Positions 16,088 through 24,674 of a DNA stretch of 53,546 bases are shown piece after piece (position 1 is the stretch's first letter; each line of letters starts with the position of its first letter). The DNA comes from CALZJC01 sp041574955 (GTDB lineage Bacteria; Acidobacteriota; Thermoanaerobaculia; Multivoradales; JAHEKO01): assembly GCA_041574955.1 (NCBI GenBank), contig JBFGNS010000008.1, positions 1 to 53,546 on the forward strand, given 5' to 3'. A program made the translations under genes and the position numbers. The notes beneath the pieces were generated by a model. It did no database searches. It was not told the origin of the DNA and was given only the letters and a program-made list of their open reading frames with translations.

Positions 16088-17241
16088 TGCGCCAGCTCGA
16101 GCGCCATGCCGGCCGCCAGGCGCGCCGCCTGCTCGAGCGCGACACGGTCCAGGTTGTCGGCCGTGTCGCCCGCCGAGTGGACCGCCAGCACTGCGCGGCC
16201 CAGCGACCCCGAGGCCAGGGTCAGGCACGGCACCCCGCGGTGGGCGAACGGGATGGCGTCCACCCCCATGGCGGGCGGCAGCAGCACACCGCGCACCGCG
16301 ATGCCGAGCCCCGCCGCCACCCGCCGCGCCAGCCGCGACAGCCGCGGCGAGAACCGCTGCCCGAAGCCGTAGCGCTCGAGCAGCGAAACGCGCCCCGGGA
16401 TGCCGGCGCCGTCCAGGTTGATCGCCCACACCGGCCGCTGCGCCAGCTCGCCCAGGTGGCGGTCGAGCCAGCGCATCGCTCCCACCATGTGGTCCTCCTC
16501 GGCGCCCGGCGCGAGCAGCCACAGGTCGACGTCGGGCGGCAGCTCGTCCGGCAGCCGGCGCGCCAGCTCGAGCACGATCGCCAGCGAGCCGGCGTTGTCG
16601 ACCCCGCCGGGCGAGCGGTTGCCCGAGCGCAGCGTCGACAGCACCGCCAGCGCAGCCGCCGACAGCGCCGCGCTCCAGCGGGCCGCGACCGCCGGCCCGG
16701 CATCCGCCACCAGCTCCGCCGCCAGCAGGCCAGCGAGCGCCAGCGCGCCGCCGAGCGCCAGCAGGGTGCAGACGGCGCGCACCGGCAGGGTGAGGTTCTG
16801 CGACTTGCTGTCGTGGTGCGCCAGCAGCACCAGCGAGAGCCGCGGCGTGGCCGCCGGCCGCCGGGCGTACAGGTTGGCGGTGCGGGTCGGACCGGGGCGC
16901 CGGTAGATGCGCTCCAGCCACGGCGCCCAGCCGACCAGCAGCCCGCCGCCGGCCAGTGCCGTGACCAGCAGCACGGCGGCGATGCCCGGCGCCGGCTCGG
17001 CCAGCCAGCCGGCGGCCGCCACCAGCGCGGCGGCGGCGAGCAGCAGCGCGCGCAGGGCGCGGAAAGCCGGCCGCACGTCGTAGGAGAACTCCTCGCGCCG
17101 CACCTCGAGCCCGCTCTCGGCCAGCGCGCTCTCGACCAGCTTCATCGCCCGCTCGCCGCCGGCCGTGCCGGGGTAGCGCGGAAACGCCAGCCGCCGCGCG
17201 TCGGCCACGATCCGGTCGACGTCGAGCCGCAACGGATTCAC
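16066..17241 (-). CDS. M28-family metallopeptidase, membrane-associated
   Basis: A 391-residue protein. The GTG start at 17241 overlaps the TGA of the upstream gene (GTGA), which indicates translational coupling. Two hydrophobic helix regions (~62-105 and ~155-178) flank part of the domain, so it is membrane-bound. M28 di-zinc motifs are present in order: LLAHHDS (H142, D144), GGVDNAGS (D215), GAEED (E248/E249), NLDGAG (D278) and a C-terminal HSAGDTADN (His ligand). It is expected to act as an aminopeptidase or carboxypeptidase facing the periplasm; the substrate is unknown. Its last codons and stop lie inside the terminator of the convergent TonB receptor gene. Confidence 0.85.
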   Translation of the reverse strand: MNPLRLDVDRIVADARRLAFPRYPGTAGGERAMKLVESALAESGLEVRREEFSYDVRPAFRALRALLLAAAALVAAAGWLAEPAPGIAAVLLVTALAGGGLLVGWAPWLERIYRRPGPTRTANLYARRPAATPRLSLVLLAHHDSKSQNLTLPVRAVCTLLALGGALALAGLLAAELVADAGPAVAARWSAALSAAALAVLSTLRSGNRSPGGVDNAGSLAIVLELARRLPDELPPDVDLWLLAPGAEEDHMVGAMRWLDRHLGELAQRPVWAINLDGAGIPGRVSLLERYGFGQRFSPRLSRLARRVAAGLGIAVRGVLLPPAMGVDAIPFAHRGVPCLTLASGSLGRAVLAVHSAGDTADNLDRVALEQAARLAAGMALELAQEKAPGR

Positions 17242-18212
17242 CCTGCCCCGGTGCTCCGGCCGTCCGCGGCGCGGGCGGTGAGCGGCTCGAGCGCCGCCGT
17301 CTCCCCCACCGCCAGCTCGCACAACCGGCCTGCCGGGCGGCGGCGGCGCCACCAGGCCCGCAGCCGCTCGATCGGCTCCGACAGCGGCTCGTCGGTGAGC
17401 TGGAAGGCCCCCCAGTGGGCAGGCACCAGCCGCTCGGCCCCGAGATCGACGTACGCCTGCCCGGCCTGCTCCGGGCTCATGTGCTGGCGCTCCATGAACC
17501 AGGCCGGGCTGTAGGCGCCGATCGGCAGCACCGCCGCCGCCAGGCCGGGAAAGCGGCGGCCGATCTCGGCGAAGCCGTCGAAGTACGCGCTGTCACCGGC
17601 AAAGTAGACGGCGACCTCACCCGCCCGCACCACGAAGCCCCCCCACAGGCTCTGGTTGAAGTCGGCGACGCCGCGCCGCGACCAGTGGCGGGCCGGCACC
17701 AGGGTGATCTCGAGCCCGCCCAGCGACACCGTCTGCCACCACGCCAGCTCGGTCACCGGCCGCCGGTTGCGCCGCCGGAACCACCGCCCCAGACCGCGCG
17801 GCACGACCGCCGGCACCCGCGCCGGAACGGCGGCGAGGGAGCGTCGGTCGAGGTGGTCGTAGTGGTTGTGGCTGATCAGCACCGCGGCCAGTGGCGGCAG
17901 CTGGTCGGGCAGCAGCCCGGGCCCGTCGTAGCGACGGTACAGCCAGCCGACGCGCCGCGAGAAGACGGGATCGACGGCGACGGCGGCGCCGGCCAGCGAC
18001 AGCAGGAAAGAGGCGTGGCCTATCCAGGTCATCCGCGGCGCGCCGTCGCCGGCGGCGATCGCGACCAGATCCGGCTCGACGCGCGGCGCCGGCGGCCCCG
18101 GCGGCGCCGCTCGCCGGCGGCCGGTCAGCCGGTCGACGACGCCCCAGCGCCAGATGGCCGCCGCGTCGTGAAAGCCGTGGGCGGGGTCGGAGTTGGCGAA
18201 GCGCGCAGACAC
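17238..18212 (-). CDS. MBL-fold metal-dependent hydrolase (NAPE-PLD/UlaG-like)
   Basis: A 324-residue protein with a GTG start. It has the metallo-beta-lactamase fold: MTWIGHASFLL and AVDPVF in the first sheet, the zinc motif HNHYDH (H115, H117, D119, H120), ARHWS (His), FAGDSAYFDGF (bridging Asp) and PAHWGAF (His). The WIGHAS and ARHWSRRG pattern is that of N-acylphosphatidylethanolamine phospholipase D and UlaG-type hydrolases. It may act on a phospholipid head group or lactone; this is family inference. No signal peptide. Its stop overlaps the start of the M28 peptidase, so the two are co-translated. Only 29 bp separate it from the divergent membrane-protein gene. Confidence 0.88.
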   Translation of the reverse strand: MSARFANSDPAHGFHDAAAIWRWGVVDRLTGRRRAAPPGPPAPRVEPDLVAIAAGDGAPRMTWIGHASFLLSLAGAAVAVDPVFSRRVGWLYRRYDGPGLLPDQLPPLAAVLISHNHYDHLDRRSLAAVPARVPAVVPRGLGRWFRRRNRRPVTELAWWQTVSLGGLEITLVPARHWSRRGVADFNQSLWGGFVVRAGEVAVYFAGDSAYFDGFAEIGRRFPGLAAAVLPIGAYSPAWFMERQHMSPEQAGQAYVDLGAERLVPAHWGAFQLTDEPLSEPIERLRAWWRRRRPAGRLCELAVGETAALEPLTARAADGRSTGAG

Positions 18213-18225
18213 CGGGGGTTCGGGT

Positions 18226-18231
18226 TAGGCT
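18226..18231 (+). promoter_or_regulatory. -10-like hexamer before the six-helix membrane protein
   Basis: TAGGCT ends 10 nt before the GTG at 18242, predicting a leader of only a few nucleotides. Confidence 0.3.
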
Positions 18232-18241
18232 TGCGACCACA

Positions 18242-18904
18242 GTGGAAGCCGACCGCAGACCGCTGCCGCCGGCCGTCAAGCTGGCTTACATGGCCTGGTT
18301 CCTGGTCTGGGTTCCAGCCTACTGGATCCACAACGGGCCGGCCAATTTTCTCTGGCTGTGCGACGTGGCCAACATCCTGGTGGCCGCCGCGCTGTGGCTC
18401 GGGAGCCCGCTGTTGTTCAGCTCGCAGGCCGTGTCGGTGCTGCTCATCCAGCTGGCCTGGATGGTCGACGTCGCCACCCGGGCGGTCGCCGGCTTCCACC
18501 CGATCGGCGGCACCGAGTACATGTTCGACCCGGCGACCCCGACCGTGGTGCGGGTGCTGTCGCTGTTCCACGTGTTCATGCCGGTGCTGCTGTTGTGGGC
18601 GGTCTGGCGGCTCGGTCTCGACCGCCGCGGCTGGCAGCTGCAGACGGCGATCACCTGGCTGGTGCTGCCGCTCAGCTTCTGGCTCGGCCGGCCCGAGGAC
18701 AACCTCAACTGGCTGTGGGCGCCGTTCGGTATCGAACAGACCTGGATGCCGCCGATCGCCTTTCTCGGCGTCTGCATGCTGGCCTACCCGCTGCTGCTCT
18801 ACCTGCCCACCCAAGCCCTGCTGTGGGTCTGGATTCGGCGCGCCGGGCGCCCCGTGCTGCCGCCCCCGGGCGGCGAACGCCGGAGCCGCGGGGGTCTAGC
18901 CTGA
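18242..18904 (+). CDS. Conserved multi-pass membrane protein, unknown function
   Basis: A 220-residue protein. The GTG at 18242 was chosen because it sits just before the first helix and just after a -10-like TAGGCT; longer frames would overlap the divergent hydrolase gene completely. About six helices are visible, with distinctive polar segments conserved in this unnamed family: GPANFLWLCDVANIL, YMFDPATP, LSLFHVFMPVLLLW and NLNWLWAPFG. The His and Asp in membrane segments could support transport or catalysis, but nothing specific is known. A basic tail is cytoplasmic. It converges with the DUF3014 gene. Confidence 0.7.
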   Translation: MEADRRPLPPAVKLAYMAWFLVWVPAYWIHNGPANFLWLCDVANILVAAALWLGSPLLFSSQAVSVLLIQLAWMVDVATRAVAGFHPIGGTEYMFDPATPTVVRVLSLFHVFMPVLLLWAVWRLGLDRRGWQLQTAITWLVLPLSFWLGRPEDNLNWLWAPFGIEQTWMPPIAFLGVCMLAYPLLLYLPTQALLWVWIRRAGRPVLPPPGGERRSRGGLA

Positions 18905-18969
18905 GCTTGTCACCGAGCCGCTCTGCCAGCGCCCCGCGCAGCAGGGGTTGGGTGAGAAGCTCAGGCTAG
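18896..18969. terminator. Long inverted repeat covering both stop codons of a convergent pair
   Basis: A 13-bp perfect inverted repeat (18896-18908 / 18957-18969) contains TGA of the left gene and TAG of the right gene. After one mismatch it continues for five more pairs. The ~36-nt loop is GC-rich. No T-run is present, so a bidirectional terminator is inferred. Confidence 0.5.
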
Positions 18970-19781
18970 CCGGCGTCCAGCTCGGCCAGCAGGGCGCGCA
19001 GCTTGGCCTGCACCAGGCGCGCGTTGGCCGGCCCCATCCGCAGCAGGTGCTTCTGCGCGGCGCTCAGGCTTTCGAGTGCCGGGTCCGCGAACCGGTAGCC
19101 TGCGACCTCCGGCTCCAGCTCGATGGGAGCCCGCGGCACCGGCGCCGCCAGCAGGTGCTCGACGGCGCGGCGCAGCGTGCGGTCGAAGTCGGCGTCGGGG
19201 TAGCCGAGGTCGGCATACGCCTGCCTGATCAGCGGTCGGAGCTGCCGGTACAACTGCACCGTTCCGGCCTCGTCCAGAGAGTCGACGACCTGGGCGATCC
19301 GGTCGTAACGCGCGAAGCTGGCCGGGTCGATGTACTCCTCACCCCCGCTTTCGGCGACCGCGAAGCGCCCGGCCGGACCGAGGAAGCCAAGGTGGGGGCG
19401 CGGGCTCTGTCCGGCGGCCACGTTGTCGACCGCCGCCGTGAAACGGCGCACCAGGTCGTCGGTGACCAGCCAGCGGGCCAGCGCCGGATGGCTCGACAGC
19501 GCCGCAACGGCCCGCCTCACCCAGTCGTCGCTGCCGTCGAGCTGCCCCGGCGGCGGCGGCAGCCGGCCCGGCTGCTCGGCGGCCGGCTGCTCGGCCGCCG
19601 GCGGCGGGTCGGCGGCCGGCTCGGCCGGTGGCGCTGGGCCGTCACGCCGCAGCACGAAGTACGCGATCACCGCCAGCACGATCGCCGCCAGCGCCACGGC
19701 AAACGGCCACAGCGGCTTCTGCCGCCGCCCGTCCGCCGGCGGCCGCGGCTCGGGCGCGAACTCGTCGACCGGCTCCATCAC
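18966..19781 (-). CDS. DUF3014 domain-containing membrane protein
   Basis: A 271-residue protein. The N-terminus is cytoplasmic, followed by one helix (~24-44, FAVALAAIVLAVIAYFVL) and a Pro/Ala/Glu-rich linker. Residues ~80-270 match DUF3014 along their full length: LDGSDDWVRRAVAAL, LVRRFTAAVDNVA, IDPASFARYDR, LGYPDADFDRTL, YRFADPALE and the C-terminal LSAAQKHLLRMGPANARLVQ. The function of the family is unknown; the topology puts the domain in the periplasm. The GTG at 19781 is preferred over the adjacent ATG because TACACT (19793 to 19788, minus strand) ends 6 nt before it. Confidence 0.88.
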   Translation of the reverse strand: MMEPVDEFAPEPRPPADGRRQKPLWPFAVALAAIVLAVIAYFVLRRDGPAPPAEPAADPPPAAEQPAAEQPGRLPPPPGQLDGSDDWVRRAVAALSSHPALARWLVTDDLVRRFTAAVDNVAAGQSPRPHLGFLGPAGRFAVAESGGEEYIDPASFARYDRIAQVVDSLDEAGTVQLYRQLRPLIRQAYADLGYPDADFDRTLRRAVEHLLAAPVPRAPIELEPEVAGYRFADPALESLSAAQKHLLRMGPANARLVQAKLRALLAELDAG

Positions 19782-19821
19782 CTGCCCAGTGTACTCCCCT
19801 CCCGGGTGCTAGATTGGCGCC
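19782..19821. promoter_or_regulatory. Divergent leaderless-type promoters (DUF3014 / aldo-keto reductase)
   Basis: In this 40-bp gap, TACACT on the minus strand (19793 to 19788) and TAGATT on the plus strand (19810-19815) each end exactly 6 nt before the start codon of their gene. Confidence 0.5.
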
Positions 19822-20808
19822 ATGCGTCGAATCGTCCTCGGCAGCACCGGCGTTGAGCTGTCGGCCATCGCGTGTGGCACCTGGGGACACGGTGGGCCGA
19901 AGCGCGTGGGCGGCGCCGAGGTCGGCTGGTCGGGTCAGGACGACGACGCCGCGCGGCGTGCCCTGCTGGCCGCCCACCGCGCCGGCATCGACCACTGGGA
20001 CACGGCGGACGTCTACGGCGACGGCCACTCCGAGCGGCTGATCGGCGGGTTGTGGGGCGAGCTACCGCGCGACGAGATCTTCCTGGCTTCCAAGGTCGGT
20101 TGGGACCCCGGCGGCTACGAGCACTTCTACCATCCGCGCCTGGTCGCCGAGCGCATCGACCGCTCACTGGCCAACCTGCGCACCGACCGCATCGATCTCT
20201 ACTACCTGCACCACTGCGACTTCGGCCCGGACGACCGCTTCCTGGACGGCGCGGTCGAGCAGATCGAGCGCGCCCGGCAACAGGGCAAGGTGCGCTTCCT
20301 CGGGCTGTCCGACTGGAGCTCGGAGAAGGTGGCGCGCTACGCGCCGCGGGTCGAGCCCGACGTCGTCCAGCCCTACCGCAACGTAGTCGACGACCGTTGG
20401 GAGGCGAGCGGCCTCAAGGCCTGGGTGGAGTCGAGCGGGGCCGGCGTGGCCTTCTTCTCGCCGCTGCGTCACGGCCTGCTGCTGGGCAGCTACCGGCGGC
20501 CGGTCGAGTTCCCGGCCGGCGATCACCGCAACCGCATCGCCGCCTTCCGCGACCAGCGCGAGCTCGACCGCCTGCGGCGCTGCCGGGCCGCCGTCGAGCG
20601 GCGGTTCGCCGGCCACCCCGAGCCGGTGCTGCACGCCCTCACCGGCGCGCTGCTGAGCGACGCCCCGACCGGCTGCGTGCTGCTGGGCATGCGCCGCGGA
20701 CGGCACGCCGAGGCCGCCGCCGGCATCGGCCAGCCGCTCGGCGCGAGCGACGCCGCGTGGGTGCGCGAGCTGTACCGCGCCGGCGATGGAGCGCGGCCGC
20801 CGGGCTGA
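19822..20808 (+). CDS. Aldo/keto reductase
   Basis: A 328-residue (beta/alpha)8 NADPH-dependent oxidoreductase. The catalytic tetrad is visible: D60 and Y65 in HWDTADVYGDG, K91 in ASKVGW, and H130 in YYLHHCD. Family features are the N-terminal GSTGVELSAIACGTWG, SLANLRTDRIDLYYLH, KVRFLGLSDWS and a C-terminal cofactor region around GCVLLGMRRGRHAEAAA. The substrate is unknown; carbonyl detoxification or sugar metabolism is usual. It is cytoplasmic. TAGATT just upstream suggests a leaderless transcript. Confidence 0.92.
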   Translation: MRRIVLGSTGVELSAIACGTWGHGGPKRVGGAEVGWSGQDDDAARRALLAAHRAGIDHWDTADVYGDGHSERLIGGLWGELPRDEIFLASKVGWDPGGYEHFYHPRLVAERIDRSLANLRTDRIDLYYLHHCDFGPDDRFLDGAVEQIERARQQGKVRFLGLSDWSSEKVARYAPRVEPDVVQPYRNVVDDRWEASGLKAWVESSGAGVAFFSPLRHGLLLGSYRRPVEFPAGDHRNRIAAFRDQRELDRLRRCRAAVERRFAGHPEPVLHALTGALLSDAPTGCVLLGMRRGRHAEAAAGIGQPLGASDAAWVRELYRAGDGARPPG

Positions 20809-20822
20809 GCGGCGGGCTCGCT

Positions 20823-21506
20823 TCAGTGGACCGTCGGCTGGACGTACGGCTCGCCGGCCGGCGCCTCGCCACCGAGCTCCATCAGCTCGAGCAGCAGCCG
20901 CTGGCGCTCGCCGGCAGTGGCGGCCTCGAGCAACGCCTGCTGCTCGGCGGCGGCGAACGGTAGCGCGGCGCAGAGCGCGTTGAGCAGCCGCAGGCCGTCG
21001 AGCGACGCCAGCAGATCGAGGTCGAACTCGAGACCCTGCCGCCGGGCGTAGCGGTCGACTGCGGCCAGCAGGGGCGTCGCATCGACGGCGCTCGCGTCCT
21101 CCTCGAAGTCGGCGGCGAAGCGGCGGTAATCGACCTGCAGGCGGCGGTAGCCGCGTCGCGGCTCGAGCTCGCGATCGATCTCGAACCGCGCGATGCCGCG
21201 CAGCACCACCAGGTACCGCCCGTCGGCCTGACGCTCGAGGCTCTCCAGCAGGCCGGCGCAGCCGACGGTGTACAGCCCGGGGTTGTCGGGCCCCAGCCCG
21301 AAGCCGTCGAGCCCGGGCGTGCGCGGCTGCACCATCGCGACGTGGAGCTCCGCCGCCGCCACGTCCTCCACCAGGTTGCGGTAGCGCGGCTCGAAGACGT
21401 TGAGCGGCAGGTAGTTGCCCGGTAGCAGCAGGGCGGCGGTGAGTGGAAACGCCGGCAGCTCCCGGGGCAGACCGGCCGCCGCCGTAGCTGGATCTCGCGA
21501 GACCAT
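20823..21506 (-). CDS. LON substrate-binding-domain protein
   Basis: A 227-residue stand-alone version of the N-terminal substrate-recognition domain of Lon protease: LPAFPLTAALLLPGNYLPLNVFEPRY, then VGCAGLLESLERQADGRYLVVLRGIARFEI. No AAA+ or Ser-Lys protease part is present, which is the normal length for this stand-alone family. It may recruit or present substrates, or act independently; the role is unproven. TAGGTT (21521 to 21516, minus strand) lies 9 nt before the ATG. It is divergent from the GAF-GGDEF-EAL gene and ends 15 bp from the aldo/keto reductase stop. Confidence 0.88.
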   Translation of the reverse strand: MVSRDPATAAAGLPRELPAFPLTAALLLPGNYLPLNVFEPRYRNLVEDVAAAELHVAMVQPRTPGLDGFGLGPDNPGLYTVGCAGLLESLERQADGRYLVVLRGIARFEIDRELEPRRGYRRLQVDYRRFAADFEEDASAVDATPLLAAVDRYARRQGLEFDLDLLASLDGLRLLNALCAALPFAAAEQQALLEAATAGERQRLLLELMELGGEAPAGEPYVQPTVH

Positions 21507-21586
21507 CCCGCGGTCAACCTACCATGCAGCCGACCACCGGAGGCGCCTCGCCCGAGGGTAGCTGGTCTATACTCGACGCTGCCTCG
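21507..21586. promoter_or_regulatory. Divergent promoter region, LON-domain gene / signalling operon
   Basis: It contains TAGGTT for the minus strand (21521 to 21516) and TATACT for the plus strand (21568-21573), the latter 13 nt before the preferred ATG at 21587. TATACT is the most canonical -10 in this part of the window. No clear -35 is seen. Confidence 0.45.
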
Positions 21587-23521
21587 ATGCCCGTAGATTC
21601 GACACCCACGCCGCCAGCAGTCGAGCCCGGTGAGCTAGCGACGCAGCTGCTCTCGGCGCACCGCGAGCTGCTCGACGGCCTCGGCGAGGGAGACCACCTG
21701 GGCAGCCGTCTCGAGCGGTTCTGCCAGACCCTCGACGGCTCGCTGTCGGGTGCGGTGAGCTGCGTCATGCTGTACAACCCGATCGAACAGCTGCTGCAGG
21801 TCGGCGCCGGCCCCAACCTGCCGGGCGAGCTGCGACACTCTCTCGACGGCATCACCGCCGGCCTGTCCCCCGGCAGCTGTAGCGCCGCGGTGCAGCGCAA
21901 CGAGGTGGTGGTGTGCCGCGACCTCGCCAGCGACCCGCTGTGGGAGGGGCTGCGCGAGCCGGCCCTCGCCGGCGGGCTGCGGGCCAGCTGGTCGGCACCG
22001 ATCCGCAGCCTGCAGCTGGCCGAGGTTCCGGGGCAGGACGACGAGCTGCGAGTGGTGGGCACGGTGGCGCTCTACTTCGAGCAGCCGTGCCAGCCCGACG
22101 CCCAGGAGCTGAAGCTGCTGGACATCACCTGCGCCCTCGCCGGGCTGGCGATCAACGCCGCGCGCACCCAGCAGAAGGTCGGCGAGCACCGGCTGTACGA
22201 CGAGCTCACCGGCCTGCCCAACCGCAAGCTGTTCTTCGACCAGTTCAAGGAGGCGCTGACCGGGCTGAGCCCCCATCAGAACAAGCTGGCCCTGCTGCGG
22301 CTCGACCTGGACCACTTCAAGGAGGTCAACGAGACCTTCGGCTACGCGGTCGGCGACTTCCTGCTGCGCAGCGTCAGCGAGCGGCTGGTCGAGCGTCGCC
22401 GCGGCACCGATCTGGTGGCGCGCTTTGGCGACGACGAGTTCATCTTCCTGGTGACCGAGCTGGGCGACGACGCCGACGTGCGCCAGATCGCCGAGCAGAT
22501 CCTCGCCGAGCTGTCGCGGCCGTACGACTTCGGAGGCGAGGAGCTGGCGGTGTCGGCCAGCCTCGGCGCCAGCGTCTACCCGTGGGACGGGGAGGACGCG
22601 CAGACGTTGTTGCGCAACGCCGAGAACGCGCTGCACGCCGCCAAGCGGCAGGGCCGCAACCGCGTGCGGCTGTACGCGCCGACGCTCGGCGTCAGCGGCT
22701 TCGAGAAGCTGCAGCTCAAGCTGGCCCTGGGCTACGCCGCCGAGAACGGCGAGCTGCAGCTGTTCTACCAGCCCAAGCTGCGCAGCGACACCCTGGAGAT
22801 CACCGGCGCCGAGGCGCTGGTCTACTGGAACCATCCCAGCCAGGGCCTGCTGGCGCCCGGCAAGTTCATCCCGCTGGCCGAGGAGACCGGGCTGATCATG
22901 TCGATCGGCGAGTGGGTGCTGCGCACCGCCTGCGCGCAGGCCCAGGCTTGGCGGCGGGCCGGTTACGAGCACCTGACGATGGCGGTCAACATCTCGGCGC
23001 TGCAGTTCCGCGAGCCGTCGTTCAAGGACACCGTGTCGACGGTGCTGGCCGCCACCGCCCTGGCGCCCGAGGCGCTCGAGCTCGAGATCACCGAGACGGT
23101 CGCCATGACCGACGTCGAGAAGACCATGGCGCGTCTCGAAGCGCTGCGTGATCTCGGACTGTCGATCTCGATCGACGACTTCGGCACCGGCTACTCGTCG
23201 CTCGCCTACCTCAAGCGGTTTCCCATCCATACGCTCAAGATCGACCGCTCGTTCGTCATGGACCTGCCCGAGAGCAAGGAGAACCGAGCCATCGTCAAGG
23301 CGGTGATCGCGCTGTCCCGCTACATGGGTCTGCAGCTGGTGGCGGAGGGCGTCGAGACCGGAGAGCAGGCCGAGTTCCTGCGCGCCGAGGGCTGCGAGCT
23401 GTTCCAGGGGCACCACTTCAGCCGGCCGGTAGCGCGCGACCAGATCGAGCGGCTGCTGGAGCAGGGCTACCGGCCGGAAAGCCGGCGCACGTTCTACGGC
23501 GCGCCGAGCCCCGGCGACTGA
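21587..23521 (+). CDS. GAF-GGDEF-EAL cyclic-di-GMP signalling protein
   Basis: A 644-residue protein, first gene of a three-gene signalling operon. The ATG at 21587 is preferred over an in-frame ATG at 21524 because TATACT lies between them. The domains are GAF (~20-180), GGDEF (~190-350) and EAL (~370-630). The GGDEF motif reads GDDEF, with the second Gly replaced, so cyclase activity is doubtful, but the RxxD inhibitory site (RGTD, five residues before) remains. The EAL site is complete: GAEALVYW, AVNISALQF, LEITET, IDDFGTGYSSL, LKIDRSF and VAEGVE. It is probably a phosphodiesterase tuned by a GAF ligand and possibly by GTP or c-di-GMP binding. It has no membrane segment. Confidence 0.92.
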   Translation: MPVDSTPTPPAVEPGELATQLLSAHRELLDGLGEGDHLGSRLERFCQTLDGSLSGAVSCVMLYNPIEQLLQVGAGPNLPGELRHSLDGITAGLSPGSCSAAVQRNEVVVCRDLASDPLWEGLREPALAGGLRASWSAPIRSLQLAEVPGQDDELRVVGTVALYFEQPCQPDAQELKLLDITCALAGLAINAARTQQKVGEHRLYDELTGLPNRKLFFDQFKEALTGLSPHQNKLALLRLDLDHFKEVNETFGYAVGDFLLRSVSERLVERRRGTDLVARFGDDEFIFLVTELGDDADVRQIAEQILAELSRPYDFGGEELAVSASLGASVYPWDGEDAQTLLRNAENALHAAKRQGRNRVRLYAPTLGVSGFEKLQLKLALGYAAENGELQLFYQPKLRSDTLEITGAEALVYWNHPSQGLLAPGKFIPLAEETGLIMSIGEWVLRTACAQAQAWRRAGYEHLTMAVNISALQFREPSFKDTVSTVLAATALAPEALELEITETVAMTDVEKTMARLEALRDLGLSISIDDFGTGYSSLAYLKRFPIHTLKIDRSFVMDLPESKENRAIVKAVIALSRYMGLQLVAEGVETGEQAEFLRAEGCELFQGHHFSRPVARDQIERLLEQGYRPESRRTFYGAPSPGD

Positions 23522-23543
23522 CCGCCGGGGTCTGGTTCAACTG

Positions 23544-24674
23544 TTGCCTACGCGAGCGGTCTACTCCCCTGCCGGTGGGCTGTGGTACCTCGAGGGGTTC
23601 CCCGACGGCAGCCGCCGGCTGCACCGCGTGCCGGTGCTGAGGCTGCCGTTCAAGATCGGACGGCGCTCGGACCAGGACCTGACCCTCGCCTCCAACCTGG
23701 TGTCGTCACGCCACGCGGAGATCCGCCCGCACGGCCGCGGCCTCGAGATCGTCGATCTCGAGAGCACCAACGGCACTCTGCTCAACGGCCAGCCGGTGAC
23801 CGCACCGCACCGGCTCGAGGAGGGCGACATCGTGCAGTTCGCCACCTTCGAGTTCCGCGTCGGCGTCCTCGAACCGGGACGCACCGAAGCGCTGCTGGGA
23901 GCCACCACCGAGATCGGCACGGCGCTGCCCGAGCTGCTGGTGGCGCGCACCCTCAGGTTCCGCGAGCTGCTGGAGGGCGAGCGGGTCGAGGCCTGGTTCC
24001 AGCCGATCGTGTCGCTGGCCGACCGCACCGCCATCGGACACGAGATCCTGGGCCGCAGCGCGCTCGACAGCCTGCCGCTGAGCTCGTTCGAGCTCTTCGA
24101 GCTGGCGGCGGTGGTCGGCGCCGAGGCACGGCTCAGCCGGCTGTTCCGGCGGCTCGGCGCCGAGGCGTGCCGCGCCCTGCCCAACGACCTGCTGTACTTC
24201 GTCAACACTCATCCCGCCGAGATGCGTGAGAGGGGCCTGTTCGACTCGCTCGAAGCGCTGCGCGCCGAGCATCCCGACCTGCGGCTGGTGCTCGAGATCC
24301 ACGAGGCCGCGATCACGGATCCCGCCGACATGAGTCAGCTGCGGGCGGGGCTGCGCTCGCTCCGCATCGGGCTGGCCTACGACGACTTCGGCTCCGGTCA
24401 GGCACGGCTGGCGGAGCTGTCGGCGGCGCCGCCCGACTACCTCAAGTTCGATCGCAGCATGGTCGCCGGAATCGATCAGCCACCGGCCAACCGGCAGCGG
24501 GTGCTCGCCGCGCTGGTGGCGATGGCCACCGACCTCGGCATCGCCGCCGTGGCCGAGGGGTTGGAGCAGGACGAGGAGGCGGCGGTCTGTGCCGAGCTCG
24601 GCTTCACCCTCGGGCAGGGCTTCCTGTTCGGCGTGCCGGCACCGGCCGCGACGCTGGCCGAGCCGCAGAGCTGA
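23544..24674 (+). CDS. FHA-EAL fusion protein (phosphothreonine-reading c-di-GMP phosphodiesterase)
   Basis: A 376-residue protein with a TTG start, 22 bp after the preceding stop. Residues ~25-105 form an FHA domain with every phosphothreonine-binding landmark: KIGRRSD, SSRHAEI and ESTNGTLLNG. Residues ~125-365 form an EAL domain: the signature is HEILGR (EIL), and the metal and base residues appear intact in YFVNTHP, LEIHEA, YDDFGSGQ, LKFDRS, VAEGLEQ and LGQGFLFG. So it should hydrolyse c-di-GMP under control of a phosphorylated partner. Its stop overlaps the start of a Ser/Thr kinase (TGATG), so the kinase is the obvious partner. FHA-EAL pairings are rare compared with PAS-EAL or GGDEF-EAL. 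Confidence 0.9.
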   Translation: MPTRAVYSPAGGLWYLEGFPDGSRRLHRVPVLRLPFKIGRRSDQDLTLASNLVSSRHAEIRPHGRGLEIVDLESTNGTLLNGQPVTAPHRLEEGDIVQFATFEFRVGVLEPGRTEALLGATTEIGTALPELLVARTLRFRELLEGERVEAWFQPIVSLADRTAIGHEILGRSALDSLPLSSFELFELAAVVGAEARLSRLFRRLGAEACRALPNDLLYFVNTHPAEMRERGLFDSLEALRAEHPDLRLVLEIHEAAITDPADMSQLRAGLRSLRIGLAYDDFGSGQARLAELSAAPPDYLKFDRSMVAGIDQPPANRQRVLAALVAMATDLGIAAVAEGLEQDEEAAVCAELGFTLGQGFLFGVPAPAATLAEPQS

